Assembly (NCBI RefSeq): GCF_009727155.1
Contig: NZ_WNWM01000002.1
Coordinates: 4,216,001-4,280,000 of the forward strand
Source: Pseudoduganella dura
Lineage (GTDB): Bacteria; Pseudomonadota; Gammaproteobacteria; Burkholderiales; Burkholderiaceae_D
Length of the DNA: 64,000 bases
Reading direction: 5' to 3'
Shown here piece by piece: positions 53,709-63,283 of this stretch. Within the stretch, counting starts at the first letter, position 1. Every line of letters begins with the position of its first letter. The notes below the pieces were generated by a model. It was not told the DNA's origin and made no database searches. It was given only the letters and a program-made list of their open reading frames with translations. The position numbers and the translations under genes are program-made.

Positions 53709-54746
53709 TTACTCCACCATCAAGGTCAGTTGCAGTTCCCATGGCCAGATCCTGCGCCGGCCTACCGCTTCGCGCTGCACCACGATGGCGGCGGACAGGC
53801 CGTCGTCGATGCAGGCGGTCAGCTCTTCCACGCGCGCAAGGATTTCGGCGCGCCTGTCGGGATCGTTTTCCCACAGCAGCGCTTCCCAGCAGGCCATGAC
53901 GGATGCCCGCTCGACCATCACTTCCGGGTGGTTGAACAGCCAGCGCACGAACGGCATCGCGTCGATGCGCTCCTCCCACAGTTCGCCATAGTTGTCCAGG
54001 TACTCGCGTGCCGCTTCCGGCAGCGTCGTATCGTCGGGGTGCCACATGACCAAAGGCGCGGGGGATGGATTGCCGGCCAGGATTTCGGCGATGTAGGGAT
54101 TGGTCGCGAAGCCCCGCCGCAGCGCCGTGGCGGCGGCCACCCGGCGATCGCTCCGCAGGTGGGCCAGCGCCAGTTCGTACCAGTAGGGCGGGTATGTGCC
54201 GGCGTGCTGCGCCAGCACGTCGACGGCGCGGTCGAACCCCTCGGCGCCGCCCCACAAGTTGGCACGCAGCGCCGCGGAGCCGAGCAGGTAGCGCACGCCC
54301 TGGTTGTCGTTGGGGTTACGCAGCAGCATCTGCTCCATCAGTGCGGCGCCGTCCTTGTGTCGGCGCAGGCGCACATAGGCCAGCACGGCCACGTGCATCA
54401 GCCGCAGGTAGGCGCGGTTGTCGATATTGAGCCACTCGATGCGGCCGACGAAGCCCTCCGGGATCAGCCGGTTGGCCATGCCCAGGCCCAGCAGCGCGGC
54501 ATCGAGCGACTTCTTCGGCTTGCCCTGGCGGTTCCAGTGGAAGGCGATCTGCGTATGGGCATCGATGAAATCCGGCGCTTCGGCCAGCAGGCCCTGCAGT
54601 GCCGCCAGGTATTTCGTTTCGCTCAACCGGCCTGTTTCGTGCTGGTCGAGGATGTCGTTGAAGCGGCCCAGCAGGGCGCCGTATTTCTCTTCGGTGTAGC
54701 CGAATTCGCCCGATTCGGCATTGGTTGCTTCGAATTCCAGTGGCAT
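53709..54746 (-). CDS. TPR-like hypothetical protein
   Basis: The protein has 345 residues, with no signal peptide and no membrane segment. Helical repeats of TPR type run through ~20-215 (YLAALQGLLAEAPDFIDAHT, GAALMEQMLLRNPNDNQGV, PYWYELALAHLRSDRRVAAA). The C-terminal ~100 residues are acidic and Trp-rich (PFVRWLFNHPEVMVERASVM). I do not recognise a named family; TPR proteins generally act as adaptors. It is convergent with the diguanylate cyclase gene, 8 nt apart, and is not part of an operon. Confidence 0.8.
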   Translation of the reverse strand: MPLEFEATNAESGEFGYTEEKYGALLGRFNDILDQHETGRLSETKYLAALQGLLAEAPDFIDAHTQIAFHWNRQGKPKKSLDAALLGLGMANRLIPEGFVGRIEWLNIDNRAYLRLMHVAVLAYVRLRRHKDGAALMEQMLLRNPNDNQGVRYLLGSAALRANLWGGAEGFDRAVDVLAQHAGTYPPYWYELALAHLRSDRRVAAATALRRGFATNPYIAEILAGNPSPAPLVMWHPDDTTLPEAAREYLDNYGELWEERIDAMPFVRWLFNHPEVMVERASVMACWEALLWENDPDRRAEILARVEELTACIDDGLSAAIVVQREAVGRRRIWPWELQLTLMVE

Positions 54747-55077
54747 TTGGGGGGCGAGCGAAATTATTGGTGACGCCGCATGATATCAGTATCATCCGGC
54801 AAGTCTCGCCCGGTATCGCCTCCGGCAGGGTGCCGATGCCGGTCGGACAGGTGGTGGAAGCGGCGCAAAACAAGGCCGCACATCGCGATTGCCCACCGCC
54901 CGCATGTCAAACGCCTGTCACAAATAGCGCCTACCTTGCAAGTCTCGCGCTCCGAACCGGAGCCCGACGATCGTGCAACTGAACAGTTGAGTTGCCTTTC
55001 CCGAGGCCCGCCAGATGCCGCACTCCAGTGTTTGACGTGCCAACCCGTTTGTGAAATTTCACTTGATGAGGTATGCC
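54747..55077. other. Intergenic region upstream of the phasin gene
   Basis: This 331-nt gap lies between divergent genes. I see no credible gene and no consensus promoter; both flanking genes must take their promoters from here. Confidence 0.45.
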
Positions 55078-55713
55078 ATGTTCCTGTTTTCCCAGTCCGT
55101 TACGCCAGCAGTCCGTACTCACCTGAACGCACAGGCCGCATTCCTGAACGACGTGTCGAAATCGCTGTCGCGCTCCTTCCAGGAAATGTGCCAGCTCAAC
55201 ATCCAGCTTGGCCAGACGCTGCTCGAAGAAAGCACCATTGTCGGCCACCAGCTGCTGTCGACCGACCGGCCAAGCGACCTGATTTCGGTAACGGCGGCAC
55301 GCGCGCAGCCCGCGGCAGAAAAACTGCGCGTGTACCAGCAACATCTCTCGCGGGTTGCCGCGGATTCGCAGGTCGACTTTACCCACGTCGCCGAGCAACA
55401 TGTGCAGGAAACGTCCCGTACCGCACGCGCGCTGGCTGACCAGGTGGCACGCTCGGCCGCTGAAGAGACCGATCGCAGTGTCCGGCACCAGGAAGAATCG
55501 CTGAAAAACTTCCGTGATCCGTTCGAACACGGCAAGTCGTCGGAACGCGGCAACGGCGGCACGTATCGCGGCAGCATGCAGGCCGCCGGCGAAGGTTCGC
55601 AGGGCAGCGCGCAGGTCGACATCGACGGCGAACACGGTTCGTTCAAGGCCAATGTGCAGGGCGGCCAGTCGTCGCAAAACTCGCAGGGCGGCAAGCCGGG
55701 CAAGTCGTCATGA
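55078..55713 (+). CDS. Phasin family protein
   Basis: The protein has 211 residues from the ATG at 55078; Met codons at 55066 and a GTG at 55051 are in frame, but the family starts with MFLFSQSVTP. The phasin domain (~1-110) is helical: RTHLNAQAAFLNDVSKSLSR, SFQEMCQLNIQLGQTLLEES and AADSQVDFTHVAEQHVQETS. Phasins coat polyhydroxyalkanoate granules and set their size and number. The tail (~150-211) is Gly/Ser/Gln-rich and low complexity, with repeats such as GGQSSQNSQGG, longer than in typical phasins. No pha synthesis genes lie in the window. Confidence 0.88.
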   Translation: MFLFSQSVTPAVRTHLNAQAAFLNDVSKSLSRSFQEMCQLNIQLGQTLLEESTIVGHQLLSTDRPSDLISVTAARAQPAAEKLRVYQQHLSRVAADSQVDFTHVAEQHVQETSRTARALADQVARSAAEETDRSVRHQEESLKNFRDPFEHGKSSERGNGGTYRGSMQAAGEGSQGSAQVDIDGEHGSFKANVQGGQSSQNSQGGKPGKSS

Positions 55714-55902
55714 TTTGACTTTGCCCTGACCGTTTGATCCGGTCGTGGGGCACCGGATGTGCGGCCGGCCGGGCCCGGCTTGCCGTACATCCTTTTGCTT
55801 TCGTCTGCCTCATTGAGCGGCAGCAGGATGGCGGCAGTTTTTTCGAAGCCTATTCGTCATCATGCGACGCGGCATGGTGCAACGTCATTGCAGGAGGCTG
55901 CC

Positions 55903-56109
55903 ATGCTTCTCGAGCGACGCAACGATGTCGAAACCGCCTGGACCATCCAGCGCGCGGTCCGGATCGAACAGCAGGAAGGCGCCGTCAAGGCATGGACCTA
56001 TCTCGCAGTGCGCGGCATTTCGACGAATGCCATTTGCCGAGTACTGGGACTCCATGGAGGCGTACCGTTGCGAAGGGCTTTCGAATGTCATGCCATGGAC
56101 GACTTGTAA
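55903..56109 (+). CDS. Small hypothetical protein with ISxN-RVL motif
   Basis: The protein has 68 residues from the ATG at 55903, with a perfect AGGAGG five bases upstream. A helical N-terminus (NDVETAWTIQRAVRIEQQEG) is followed by AWTYLAVRGISTNAICRVLG and LRRAF. The Y(F/L)xxxxISxN(A/V)xxRVL pattern is shared with the small protein at 30997-31254. No signal or membrane segment. Its function is unknown to me. It lies between the phasin and PEP-CTERM genes in the same direction, but gaps of over 100 nt argue against an operon. Confidence 0.65.
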   Translation: MLLERRNDVETAWTIQRAVRIEQQEGAVKAWTYLAVRGISTNAICRVLGLHGGVPLRRAFECHAMDDL

Positions 56110-56242
56110 TGACGTCGTGGAATCGCATACCAGCTTGTACCATGCTTATTTGTAAATATTCTATTCCAGCTCTTTGCTTTATTGGCAACTCTTGCTAAGT
56201 TATCGTGGTCCGGCAGCCCATCCATTTAACCAAGGAGCAAGA

Positions 56243-56785
56243 ATGACGAACATGAAGAAGATCGGAGCAGCACTGGCCATGGCATGCGCCGCAGTAGCCG
56301 CGCAAGCGGAAGATATCAGCCTGCCGGTGAGCGGCATCGAAGTCATCGAGGGTGCCGGCGCATTCAGCCGCCTAATCACCGGCAACCATTCCGGCGACAC
56401 ATTCACCGACACGTATGCATTCGACGTGACCGATGCATCGTCCTTTACGGCCAACCTGTATTCGAACGCCGGCAACGCCAAGGTGGGCCTGGACATCACC
56501 GGCTTCAGCCTGTACGCCGGCGACGGCACGCTGGTGAGCAGCGGCACGCAGGTCGCCACCGGCAAGTTCGATCACTGGAGCCTGGACCTGTCCAAGGTAG
56601 CCCCGGCTGCCGATTATTATGTCGCGGTAAGCGGCAAGGTCGTGTCGCAGGCCGCCGGCACGTACAGCGGGCTGGTCGCCGTCACAGCCATCCCGCCGGT
56701 ACCGGAGCCTGCCACCTATGGCATGCTGCTGGGCGGCATGGCACTGCTGGGCGTCGCCGCGCGCCGCCGTTCGCAGCAAAAGTAA
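56243..56785 (+). CDS. FxDxF-type PEP-CTERM protein
   Basis: The protein has 180 residues from the ATG at 56243, five bases after AAGGAG. The signal peptide (MKKIGAALAMACAAVAAQA) is followed by a small beta-rich domain with DTFTDTYAFDVTDASSF, the region after which FxDxF PEP-CTERM proteins are named, then FSLYAGDGTLVSSG and ADYYVAVSGKVV. The sorting signal PVPEPATYGMLLGGMALLGV is followed by AARRR. It is predicted to be anchored or released at the surface by exosortase. It is not related to the two PEP-CTERM paralogues at 40895-42241 beyond the sorting signal. Confidence 0.9.
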   Translation: MTNMKKIGAALAMACAAVAAQAEDISLPVSGIEVIEGAGAFSRLITGNHSGDTFTDTYAFDVTDASSFTANLYSNAGNAKVGLDITGFSLYAGDGTLVSSGTQVATGKFDHWSLDLSKVAPAADYYVAVSGKVVSQAAGTYSGLVAVTAIPPVPEPATYGMLLGGMALLGVAARRRSQQK

Positions 56786-56800
56786 GGAACCGGAAAGGCC

Positions 56801-56846
56801 ACCCGCGCGAGCCTGCCCACACCGGGCTACCGGACGGCGCGCGGGT
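56801..56846. terminator. Bidirectional GC-rich hairpin between PEP-CTERM gene and rng
   Basis: ACCCGCGCG pairs with CGCGCGGGT across a 28-nt loop that can itself fold (AGCC/GGCT). No T tract is present, so factor-independent termination is uncertain. Confidence 0.5.
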
Positions 56847-56848
56847 TG

Positions 56849-58312
56849 CTACATCAAGATCACGTCGTACTGCTCCTGGTGATACGACGTCTCCACCTGC
56901 AATGAAATCTTCTTGCCGATGAAATCGCCCAGCATCGCCAGATGCTGCGATTCCTCTTCCAGGAACAGGTCGACCACTTCCTGCGAAGCGAGGATGCGGA
57001 ATTCGCGCGGGTTGAACTGCTTGGCTTCGCGCAGCAGCTCGCGCAGGATTTCGTAGCAGATCGTGCGCGACGTTTTGACCTGCCCCTTGCCGCTGCAGGC
57101 GGGGCAGGGCTCGCACAGGATGTGGGCCAGCGATTCGCGGGTGCGCTTGCGCGTCATCTCGACCAGGCCCAGCGCCGAGAAGTTGCTGACGGAGACCTTG
57201 GTGCGGTCGCGCGACAGTGCCTTCTTCAGTTCGGCCAGCACGGCATTGCGGTGCTCGGCGTTTTCCATGTCGATGAAATCGAGGATGATGATGCCGCCCA
57301 GGTTGCGCAGGCGCAGCTGGCGCGCGATCGCGTGCGCCGCTTCCAGGTTGGTCTTGAAGATCGTGTCGGCGAAATTGCGCCCGCCCACGTAGCCGCCGGT
57401 GTTGACGTCGATCGTGGTCATCGCCTCGGTCTGGTCGACGATCAGGTAGCCGCCGGATTTCAGGTCCACGCGGCGGCCCAGCGCGCGCTGGATTTCCTCT
57501 TCCACGCCATACAGGTCGAACAGCGGCCGCTCGCCGGTGTAGTGGTGCATGCGTGGCAGCACGCTGGGCGTGTAGGTCTTGCCGAATTCGGTGAGGCCGA
57601 TGAAGTTCTCGCGCGAATCGACCTGGATGGTGGCGGTATCTTCGTGTACGAAGTCGCGCAGCACGCGCTGGGCCAGCGACAGATCCTGGTGCAGCAGGCT
57701 GGTCGGCGGCCGCGTGCGGGCGCCGTGCGTGATCGTGGCCCACGTCTTGCGCAGGTATTCGATATCGGCGGCCAGGTCGCCGTCGCCCGCGTCCTCGGCC
57801 TGCGTGCGCACGATAAAGCCGCCTTTTTCTTCCTTCGGCAGCAGTTTCTGCATGCGTGAGCGCAGCGCCTCGCGTTCGGATTCCTTTTCGATCTTCTGCG
57901 AGATGCCGATATGCGAATCCTGCGGCAGGTACACCAGCATGCGGCCTGCGATCGAAATCTGGGTCGACAGGCGGGCGCCCTTGGTGCCGATCGGATCCTT
58001 GATCACCTGCACCGTCAGCACCTGGCCGTCGAACAGCAGCTTCTCGATCGGCGTCGGGGTGGCGGCGGTGCCGTCGTGCGGGCGTGCTTCCCAGATATCG
58101 GCCACGTGCAGGAAGGCGGCGCGTTCCAGACCGATGTCGATGAACGCCGACTGCATGCCGGGCAGCACGCGCACCACCTTGCCGGCGTAGACATTGCCGG
58201 CCAGGCCGCGCGTGAGCGTGCGCTCGATGTGCAGTTCCTGCACGGCGCCCTGCAGCACCAGCGCCACGCGGGTTTCCTGCGGCGTGATGTTGATGAGGAT
58301 ATCTTCGCTCAT
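56849..58312 (-). CDS. rng: Ribonuclease G
   Basis: The protein has 487 residues from the ATG at 58312, which overlaps the maf stop (ATGA). The S1 RNA-binding domain (~37-125) with GNVYAGKVVRVLPGMQSAFI is followed by the RNase E/G core: catalytic region TTIDVNTGGYVGGRNFADTI and ILDFIDMENAEHRNAVL, and the zinc-link CEPCPACSGKGQV. The scaffold domain of RNase E is absent, as expected for RNase G, which matures 16S rRNA 5' ends and degrades some mRNAs. It is the last gene of the unit purD-hemF-nadD-rsfS-rlmH-maf-rng. The frame is open upstream to 58717 but overlaps maf. Confidence 0.95.
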   Translation of the reverse strand: MSEDILINITPQETRVALVLQGAVQELHIERTLTRGLAGNVYAGKVVRVLPGMQSAFIDIGLERAAFLHVADIWEARPHDGTAATPTPIEKLLFDGQVLTVQVIKDPIGTKGARLSTQISIAGRMLVYLPQDSHIGISQKIEKESEREALRSRMQKLLPKEEKGGFIVRTQAEDAGDGDLAADIEYLRKTWATITHGARTRPPTSLLHQDLSLAQRVLRDFVHEDTATIQVDSRENFIGLTEFGKTYTPSVLPRMHHYTGERPLFDLYGVEEEIQRALGRRVDLKSGGYLIVDQTEAMTTIDVNTGGYVGGRNFADTIFKTNLEAAHAIARQLRLRNLGGIIILDFIDMENAEHRNAVLAELKKALSRDRTKVSVSNFSALGLVEMTRKRTRESLAHILCEPCPACSGKGQVKTSRTICYEILRELLREAKQFNPREFRILASQEVVDLFLEEESQHLAMLGDFIGKKISLQVETSYHQEQYDVILM

Positions 58313-58929
58313 GGCAGCCTCAGGCCCGCGCGGCGCAGGATATCGGCTGTTTCGAACAGCGGCAGGCCCATGATGCCGGAGTGGCTGCCTTCGATATGCT
58401 CGATGAACATGGCGGCCAGCCCCTGGATGCCGTAGCCGCCGGCCTTGTCGTAGGGTTCGGTGGTGGCGCAGTAAGCCTGGATGTCGCCCGGCTTCAGCGT
58501 TGCGAAGCGCACCTGCGATATCTGCGTGAAGCTGTCCGCGAAGTCGTGCGTGCGCACCGCCACGGTGGTCAGCACCTGGTGCGTGCGGCCCGACAGCTGG
58601 CGCAGCATCGCTTCCGCTTCGGCCTTGCCGGCAGGCTTGCCGAGGATGGCCCCGTCGATCGCCACCGTGGTATCGGCCGACAGCACGGGGCGGGGTTTCA
58701 GGTGGCGGCGGCGGCACAGGTCGAACGCGAAGTCCGCCTTTTCATTGGCCACGCGGCGCACATAGGCTTCCACCGGTTCGTCCGGCAATACTTCCTCGGT
58801 CACATCCGGCCCGCGCGGTCCGTCGCTGCGCAGCAGCATCAATTCGAATTCGACGCCGATCTGGCGCAGCAGCTCGCGGCGCCGCGGACTTTTTGAAGCG
58901 AGGTAGATTTTGCGTTCGACCAGTTTCAT
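58309..58929 (-). CDS. maf: Maf-family nucleotide pyrophosphatase (YhdE-like)
   Basis: The protein has 206 residues. It has the Maf signature IYLASKSPRRRELLRQIG, the catalytic SADTTVAIDGAILGKP, SGRTHQVLTTVAV, EPYDKAGGYGIQG and the C-terminal SHSGIMGLPLFET. The YhdE branch hydrolyses dTTP, UTP and modified forms, acting as a house-cleaning enzyme. Its stop overlaps the rng start by four bases, a pairing conserved in many beta- and gammaproteobacteria. Confidence 0.93.
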   Translation of the reverse strand: MKLVERKIYLASKSPRRRELLRQIGVEFELMLLRSDGPRGPDVTEEVLPDEPVEAYVRRVANEKADFAFDLCRRRHLKPRPVLSADTTVAIDGAILGKPAGKAEAEAMLRQLSGRTHQVLTTVAVRTHDFADSFTQISQVRFATLKPGDIQAYCATTEPYDKAGGYGIQGLAAMFIEHIEGSHSGIMGLPLFETADILRRAGLRLP

Positions 58930-58974
58930 CGTTGTTCTTATGGTGATCCGGCTTCCCGGCGAATACCGGGAGGA

Positions 58975-59445
58975 CTACACCCGATGATACGGGTGGTTCT
59001 GGGTGATTGTCCATGCACGGTAGAGCTGCTCGGCCAGCATCACGCGCACCACCCCATGCGGCAGCGTCATGCTGGAAATGCGGATCAGCCCTTCGGCTTT
59101 CGCCTTCAGGCCGGGATCGAGGCCATCGGCGCCGCCGATCAGGAAGGCCGTGTCGCGGCCATCCTGCTGCCACAACTCGAGCTGCTGCGACAGGCCGACG
59201 CTGGTGAGATCCCGGCCCCTCTCGTCGAGCGCGATGATGCGCACCGATTTCGGCAGCGCGGCCTCGATGCGTTCGCGTTCGAGCGCCATCGCGGTGGCGG
59301 CGGTCTTGCTGCCGGACCGCTCGACGGGCTTGATTTCCTTCAGCACGATGCGCAGCTCGGGCGGCATGCGTTTCACGTATTCGGCGAAACCCGTCTCGAT
59401 CCACGCGGGCATCTTGTGCCCCACGGCAGCGATGATCAGCTGCAT
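58975..59445 (-). CDS. rlmH: 23S rRNA pseudouridine(1915) N3-methyltransferase
   Basis: The protein has 156 residues, the exact family size. SPOUT fold: [37 protein letters not shown] and the SAM-binding trefoil end [20 protein letters not shown], then NHPYHR. RlmH methylates pseudouridine 1915 in helix 69 of 23S rRNA on assembled ribosomes. It lies 24 nt after rsfS, the conserved order. Confidence 0.95.
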   Translation of the reverse strand: MQLIIAAVGHKMPAWIETGFAEYVKRMPPELRIVLKEIKPVERSGSKTAATAMALERERIEAALPKSVRIIALDERGRDLTSVGLSQQLELWQQDGRDTAFLIGGADGLDPGLKAKAEGLIRISSMTLPHGVVRVMLAEQLYRAWTITQNHPYHRV

Positions 59446-59469
59446 GAGTTCTCCAAGTTCTACCCCGCC

Positions 59470-60180
59470 TTACTCTTCCGCGGCCGGCTTGCGAATCCGC
59501 TTGATCACGGTCTTGGCAGGCGCGCCCGGTTCCTTGGCCTTGGCTTCCTTGGCGGCCCTGGCCGATGCCACGGATGCCTTCGGCGCGGCAACCTTCACCT
59601 TCTTGCCTTCCGGTACTTCGAGCTTCGGCGCGGCCTTCTTCACGGCGGCTTTCTTGGCCACGGCACCCGCGGCGGCGGCGGCTTTTGCCGTGCCGGGCTT
59701 GCGGGCGGCAGGGGCTTTCTTCTCGATCACCGGTTCCGCGGCCTTGGCGGCCTTGGTCGCGGCCAGGTGGCCGGCCTTCTTCTTCGGCGCGGCTTCGAGC
59801 GCTTCGGCAGCCTTGCCTTCGGTCGATGCCTTGCGCTTGGCGGCGCCCAGCTTCACCGGCTTCTCGCCCCAGATTTCCTCCAGGCGGTAGTAGGCGCGGA
59901 TCGGCGCCTGCATGATGTGGACGATCATGTCGCCCAGGTCGACCAGCACCCATTCGCCCGTATCTTCGCCTTCGATGCCGATGACGTCGCCGCCGGCTTC
60001 CTTGACCTTGTCACGCACGGAAGAGGCCAGGGCGCGCGTCTGGCGGTTCGAGGTACCGGAGGCGATGCAGATGCGGTCGAACAGGGCTGTCAGACCGGTG
60101 GTGTCGTATACGACGATTTCCTGGCCTTTGACATCTTCCAGGGCGTCGACGACGAGGGCTTGCAGTTTTTTGATATCCAT
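59470..60180 (-). CDS. rsfS: Ribosomal silencing factor RsfS with long Lys/Ala tail
   Basis: The protein has 236 residues. The RsfS domain occupies ~1-112 (KLQALVVDALEDVKGQEIVV, ASGTSNRQTRALASSVRD, DTGEWVLVDLGDMIVHIMQA, YRLEEIWGEKP). It binds ribosomal protein uL14 and blocks subunit joining when nutrients are short. The family is usually only about 105-130 residues long. Here ~120 extra residues follow, nearly all Ala, Lys, Pro, Glu and Val (for example AAAAAGAVAKKAAVKKAAPK), like a histone H1 tail. Base composition is not out of line with neighbours, so the tail looks native. It may add RNA or ribosome contacts. Confidence 0.93.
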   Translation of the reverse strand: MDIKKLQALVVDALEDVKGQEIVVYDTTGLTALFDRICIASGTSNRQTRALASSVRDKVKEAGGDVIGIEGEDTGEWVLVDLGDMIVHIMQAPIRAYYRLEEIWGEKPVKLGAAKRKASTEGKAAEALEAAPKKKAGHLAATKAAKAAEPVIEKKAPAARKPGTAKAAAAAGAVAKKAAVKKAAPKLEVPEGKKVKVAAPKASVASARAAKEAKAKEPGAPAKTVIKRIRKPAAEE

Positions 60181-60186
60181 TCAGTT

Positions 60187-60879
60187 TTACTTCTTATAAA
60201 GATTATGTTGTCGAATATAGTCTAGCACCGGTGCCGATATCGGCGAGCCGCTATCGTGCTTGAAGTTTCCGGCCGCCAGCAATTCGCGGAGGCGGGTGGA
60301 TGAGATGTCCACCGCCATGTCGGGTGCGATACAGGTTTGCCCGGCCGGACGGCTGCACAGCCGTTCCGCCGGCACGAGGCGATTGCGGAATTCGGCCGCC
60401 ACCGCGGCGGGGATGTCCGGCCCGTCGAGCGTGAAGCCGGGGCGGGCCGCCACGCACAGGTGTGCCAGCCCGAACAGGTCATGCCAGTCGTGCCATGTGT
60501 CCAGCCGCTGCAGCTGGTCGGCACCCATCAGGAAACACAGCGAAACTTCCGGCCCCAGTTCGGCGCGCAGCGCGCGCAGCGTTTCGACCGTGTAGGTGGG
60601 CCGGCCACGTTCGATTTCCTGGCGGTCGATCACCACGCGGCAGGGCAGCGCCGCGAAAGCCAGCGCCGCCATGTCCGCGCGCTGCTCCGGCGTTGCCACC
60701 AGGCTGCTTTTTTGCCACGGCACGGTGGGAATCACGCGCAGCTCGCTCGCGCCCAGCAATCGCGCGAACGTGGCGCCGAGCGCCACGTGGCCATTGTGCA
60801 CGGGATCGAAGCTGCCGCCCAGCAGCAATACACAAGTAGACTGCGAGGCAGACCGCGAGGCAGGATACGAACCGGTCAC
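60187..60879 (-). CDS. nadD: Nicotinate-nucleotide adenylyltransferase
   Basis: The protein has 230 residues from a GTG at 60879 that overlaps the hemF stop (GTGA), implying coupled translation; the frame is open further upstream within hemF. Nucleotidyltransferase motifs: [17 protein letters not shown] (HxGH-type site), [39 protein letters not shown] and the C-terminal [11 protein letters not shown] (ISSTxxR). It adenylates nicotinate mononucleotide in NAD synthesis. It sits 6 nt before rsfS. Confidence 0.94.
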   Translation of the reverse strand: MTGSYPASRSASQSTCVLLLGGSFDPVHNGHVALGATFARLLGASELRVIPTVPWQKSSLVATPEQRADMAALAFAALPCRVVIDRQEIERGRPTYTVETLRALRAELGPEVSLCFLMGADQLQRLDTWHDWHDLFGLAHLCVAARPGFTLDGPDIPAAVAAEFRNRLVPAERLCSRPAGQTCIAPDMAVDISSTRLRELLAAGNFKHDSGSPISAPVLDYIRQHNLYKK

Positions 60880-61784
60880 GCCAGCCAGTCGCGGTGCGGC
60901 AGGAAATCGGTGGTCAGCGCCGCCTCGGGCGTGCCATCCGCGGGGTGCCAGTCGTAACGCCATTTCACGATCGGCGGCATCGACATCAGGATCGCCTCGG
61001 TGCGCCCGCCCGACTGCAGGCCGAACAGCGTGCCGCGGTCGAACACGAGGTTGAATTCCACGTAGCGGCCGCGCCGGTAAGCCTGGAAATCGCGCTCCCG
61101 CTCACCGTAAGGGGTGTCCTTGCGGTTCTGCAGGATCGGCAGGTAGGCGCCAAGGAAACCGTCGCCGACGCTCTGTACCATCGCGAAGCTGGTGTCGAAA
61201 TCGCGCTCGTTGAAGTCGTCGAAGAAGATGCCGCCCACGCCGCGCGCTTCCTGGCGATGCTTCAGGTAAAAGTACTCGTCGCACCACTTCTTGAAGCGGG
61301 GGTGCAGGTCGTCGCCGAACGGCGCCAGCATGTCGCGGCAGCTGCGATGGAAGTGGCGCGTATCGGCCTCGTTGCCGTAGTAGGGCGTGAGATCCATGCC
61401 ACCGCCGAACCACCACACCGGCGTGCCGTCCTCGGTGGAAGTCGAGAAGAAGCGCACGTTCATGTGCACCGTGGGCGCGTACGGATTGCGCGGATGCAGC
61501 ACGAGCGAGACGCCCATCGCTTCCCATGCGCGGCCGCCGATGCCGGGCCGGTGCGCCGCCGCGGAAGGCGGCAGCTTCGCGCCCGTCACGTGCGAGAAGT
61601 TGCAGCCGCCCCGTTCCAGCACATCCCCATCCTCGATCAGGCGCGAGATGCCGCCGCCGCCTTCGGGGCGCTGCCAGGCATCGCGCAGGAACGGCTGGCC
61701 GTCGGCCACCTCGAGCGCGGCAACGATGCGCTCCTGCAGGCCGATCAGCCAGGCCTTGACGGCTTCCGGGTTTGGCGTCGTCAT
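60876..61784 (-). CDS. hemF: Oxygen-dependent coproporphyrinogen III oxidase
   Basis: The protein has 302 residues from the ATG at 61784; a TTG at 61793 would overlap the purD stop and lacks support. The family is highly conserved: [90 protein letters not shown] and [11 protein letters not shown]. It converts coproporphyrinogen III to protoporphyrinogen IX in haem synthesis and needs oxygen, so the organism is expected to live aerobically. It lies 5 nt after purD and is coupled to nadD. Confidence 0.96.
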   Translation of the reverse strand: MTTPNPEAVKAWLIGLQERIVAALEVADGQPFLRDAWQRPEGGGGISRLIEDGDVLERGGCNFSHVTGAKLPPSAAAHRPGIGGRAWEAMGVSLVLHPRNPYAPTVHMNVRFFSTSTEDGTPVWWFGGGMDLTPYYGNEADTRHFHRSCRDMLAPFGDDLHPRFKKWCDEYFYLKHRQEARGVGGIFFDDFNERDFDTSFAMVQSVGDGFLGAYLPILQNRKDTPYGERERDFQAYRRGRYVEFNLVFDRGTLFGLQSGGRTEAILMSMPPIVKWRYDWHPADGTPEAALTTDFLPHRDWLA

Positions 61785-61789
61785 CGCGC

Positions 61790-63058
61790 TCAATGCTTCA
61801 GGCCGCGCCAGCCGATATCGCGGCGGTACTGCATGCCGTCGAAGTGAATCTTCTCCAGCGTTTCATAGGCCTGCTTCTGCGCCAGCTTGACCGAGTCGCC
61901 CAGGCCCACCACGCACAGCACGCGCCCGCCCGAGGTGACCAGGTGGCCATCCACTTCCGCGGTGCCGGCATGGAACGTGACCGCTTCCGGCGTTTCCGCC
62001 GGAATGCCGTCGATGGCGTTGCCCTTGACCGGATCTTCCGGATAGCCGGCGGCGGCCAGCACCACGCCGACAGCGGTGCGGCGGTCCCATTCCAGGCCCA
62101 CGGCATCGAGCGTGCCGTTGACGGCATGTTCCATCACGCCCACCAGGTCGGTCTTCAGGCGCGCCATGATCGGCTGCGTTTCCGGATCGCCCATGCGGCA
62201 GTTGAATTCCAGCGTCTTCGGGTTGCCGGCGGCGTCGATCATCAGGCCCGCGTACAGGAAGCCGGAGAACGGGATGCCGTCCTTCGCCATGCCGGCGATG
62301 GTGGGATTGATGATCTCGCGCATCACGCGGGCATGCATCGCCGGCGTCACGATCGGTGCCGGCGAGTAGGCTCCCATGCCGCCCGTGTTCGGGCCCTGGT
62401 CGTTGTCGAGCAGGCGCTTGTGATCCTGGCTGGTGGCCAGCGGCAGCACGTTCTTGCCATCGCACATGACGATGAACGAGGCTTCCTCGCCGGCCAGGAA
62501 TTCCTCGATGACGATGCGCGCGCCGGCATCGCCGAAGCGGTTGTCCGACAGCATGTGTTCCACCGCCTGGTGCGCCTCGTCGAGGCTCATGGCCACGACC
62601 ACGCCCTTGCCGGCGGCCAGGCCGTCGGCCTTGATCACGATCGGCGCGCCCTTGGCATCGATGTAGGCATGCGCCTGGGCCGCGTCGCTGAAGGTTTCGT
62701 ACTCGGCGGTGGGAATGCCGTGCCGCTTCATGAATGCCTTGGCGAAGTCCTTCGACGATTCCAGTTGCGCCGCTTCCCTGGTAGGGCCGAACACCTTCAG
62801 GCCGCGCGCACGGAACAGGTTGACGATGCCGCCGGCGAGCGGCGTTTCCGGGCCCACCACGGTCAGCGCGATGTGCTCCCGGATCACGAATTCGGCCAGC
62901 GTGTTCAAGTCCGTGATCGGCAGGTTCTGCAGGCGCGAGTCACGCGCCGTGCCGCCGTTGCCGGGTGCGACGTAGACGATCTGCACCCGTTCCGATTGGG
63001 CCAATTTCCAGGCCAGCGCATGCTCGCGGCCGCCGGAGCCGACTACCAGAATTTTCAT
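61790..63058 (-). CDS. purD: Phosphoribosylamine--glycine ligase
   Basis: The protein has 422 residues. It starts [20 protein letters not shown] and has the GARS N-domain, an ATP-grasp centre ([40 protein letters not shown]) and the C-terminal domain ([19 protein letters not shown]). It catalyses the second step of purine synthesis. It is the first gene of the minus-strand unit that runs to rng, with a 225-nt gap to yebC upstream. Confidence 0.96.
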   Translation of the reverse strand: MKILVVGSGGREHALAWKLAQSERVQIVYVAPGNGGTARDSRLQNLPITDLNTLAEFVIREHIALTVVGPETPLAGGIVNLFRARGLKVFGPTREAAQLESSKDFAKAFMKRHGIPTAEYETFSDAAQAHAYIDAKGAPIVIKADGLAAGKGVVVAMSLDEAHQAVEHMLSDNRFGDAGARIVIEEFLAGEEASFIVMCDGKNVLPLATSQDHKRLLDNDQGPNTGGMGAYSPAPIVTPAMHARVMREIINPTIAGMAKDGIPFSGFLYAGLMIDAAGNPKTLEFNCRMGDPETQPIMARLKTDLVGVMEHAVNGTLDAVGLEWDRRTAVGVVLAAAGYPEDPVKGNAIDGIPAETPEAVTFHAGTAEVDGHLVTSGGRVLCVVGLGDSVKLAQKQAYETLEKIHFDGMQYRRDIGWRGLKH

Positions 63059-63090
63059 AGGGATCTTCGGTTAGTTTTTCAGGAAGCTGT

Positions 63091-63168
63091 TTCCGGATGC
63101 ACGGACAAGGCACGTACAAGACATGCACAGAACACGCACAAGATACGCTCGAATACACGCATCCGGAA
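63091..63168. repeat. Inverted repeat enclosing imperfect 11-nt repeats upstream of purD
   Basis: TTCCGGATGC (63091-63100) and GCATCCGGAA (63159-63168) are perfect 10-bp arms. The enclosed 58 nt contain several near-repeats of the GCACGGACAAG/GCACGTACAAG type. It lies where the purD promoter or leader should be. Confidence 0.5.
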
Positions 63169-63187
63169 AGAACCTCGGAGACTGAAA

Positions 63188-63256
63188 CAGCGGCCCGCGG
63201 GCCGCTGCTGCATCATGCTTCTCGATGAATCGTCGATGCCGGCCAGGACCGGCGTC
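63188..63256. terminator. Hairpins downstream of yebC
   Basis: A perfect 20-bp palindrome (63188-63207, centred on CCGCGG) and a second stem, GATGCCGG with CCGGCGTC (63235-63256, one wobble), lie just after the yebC stop. They are probable transcript ends, though without T tracts. Confidence 0.45.
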
Positions 63257-63283
63257 ATCGATGACGCGGCGTTGCGCTGCCGC

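Noticed and set aside
61785..61793. TTG start of hemF at 61793
   Set aside because: The ATG at 61784 gives the same protein apart from three residues and avoids overlap with the purD stop.
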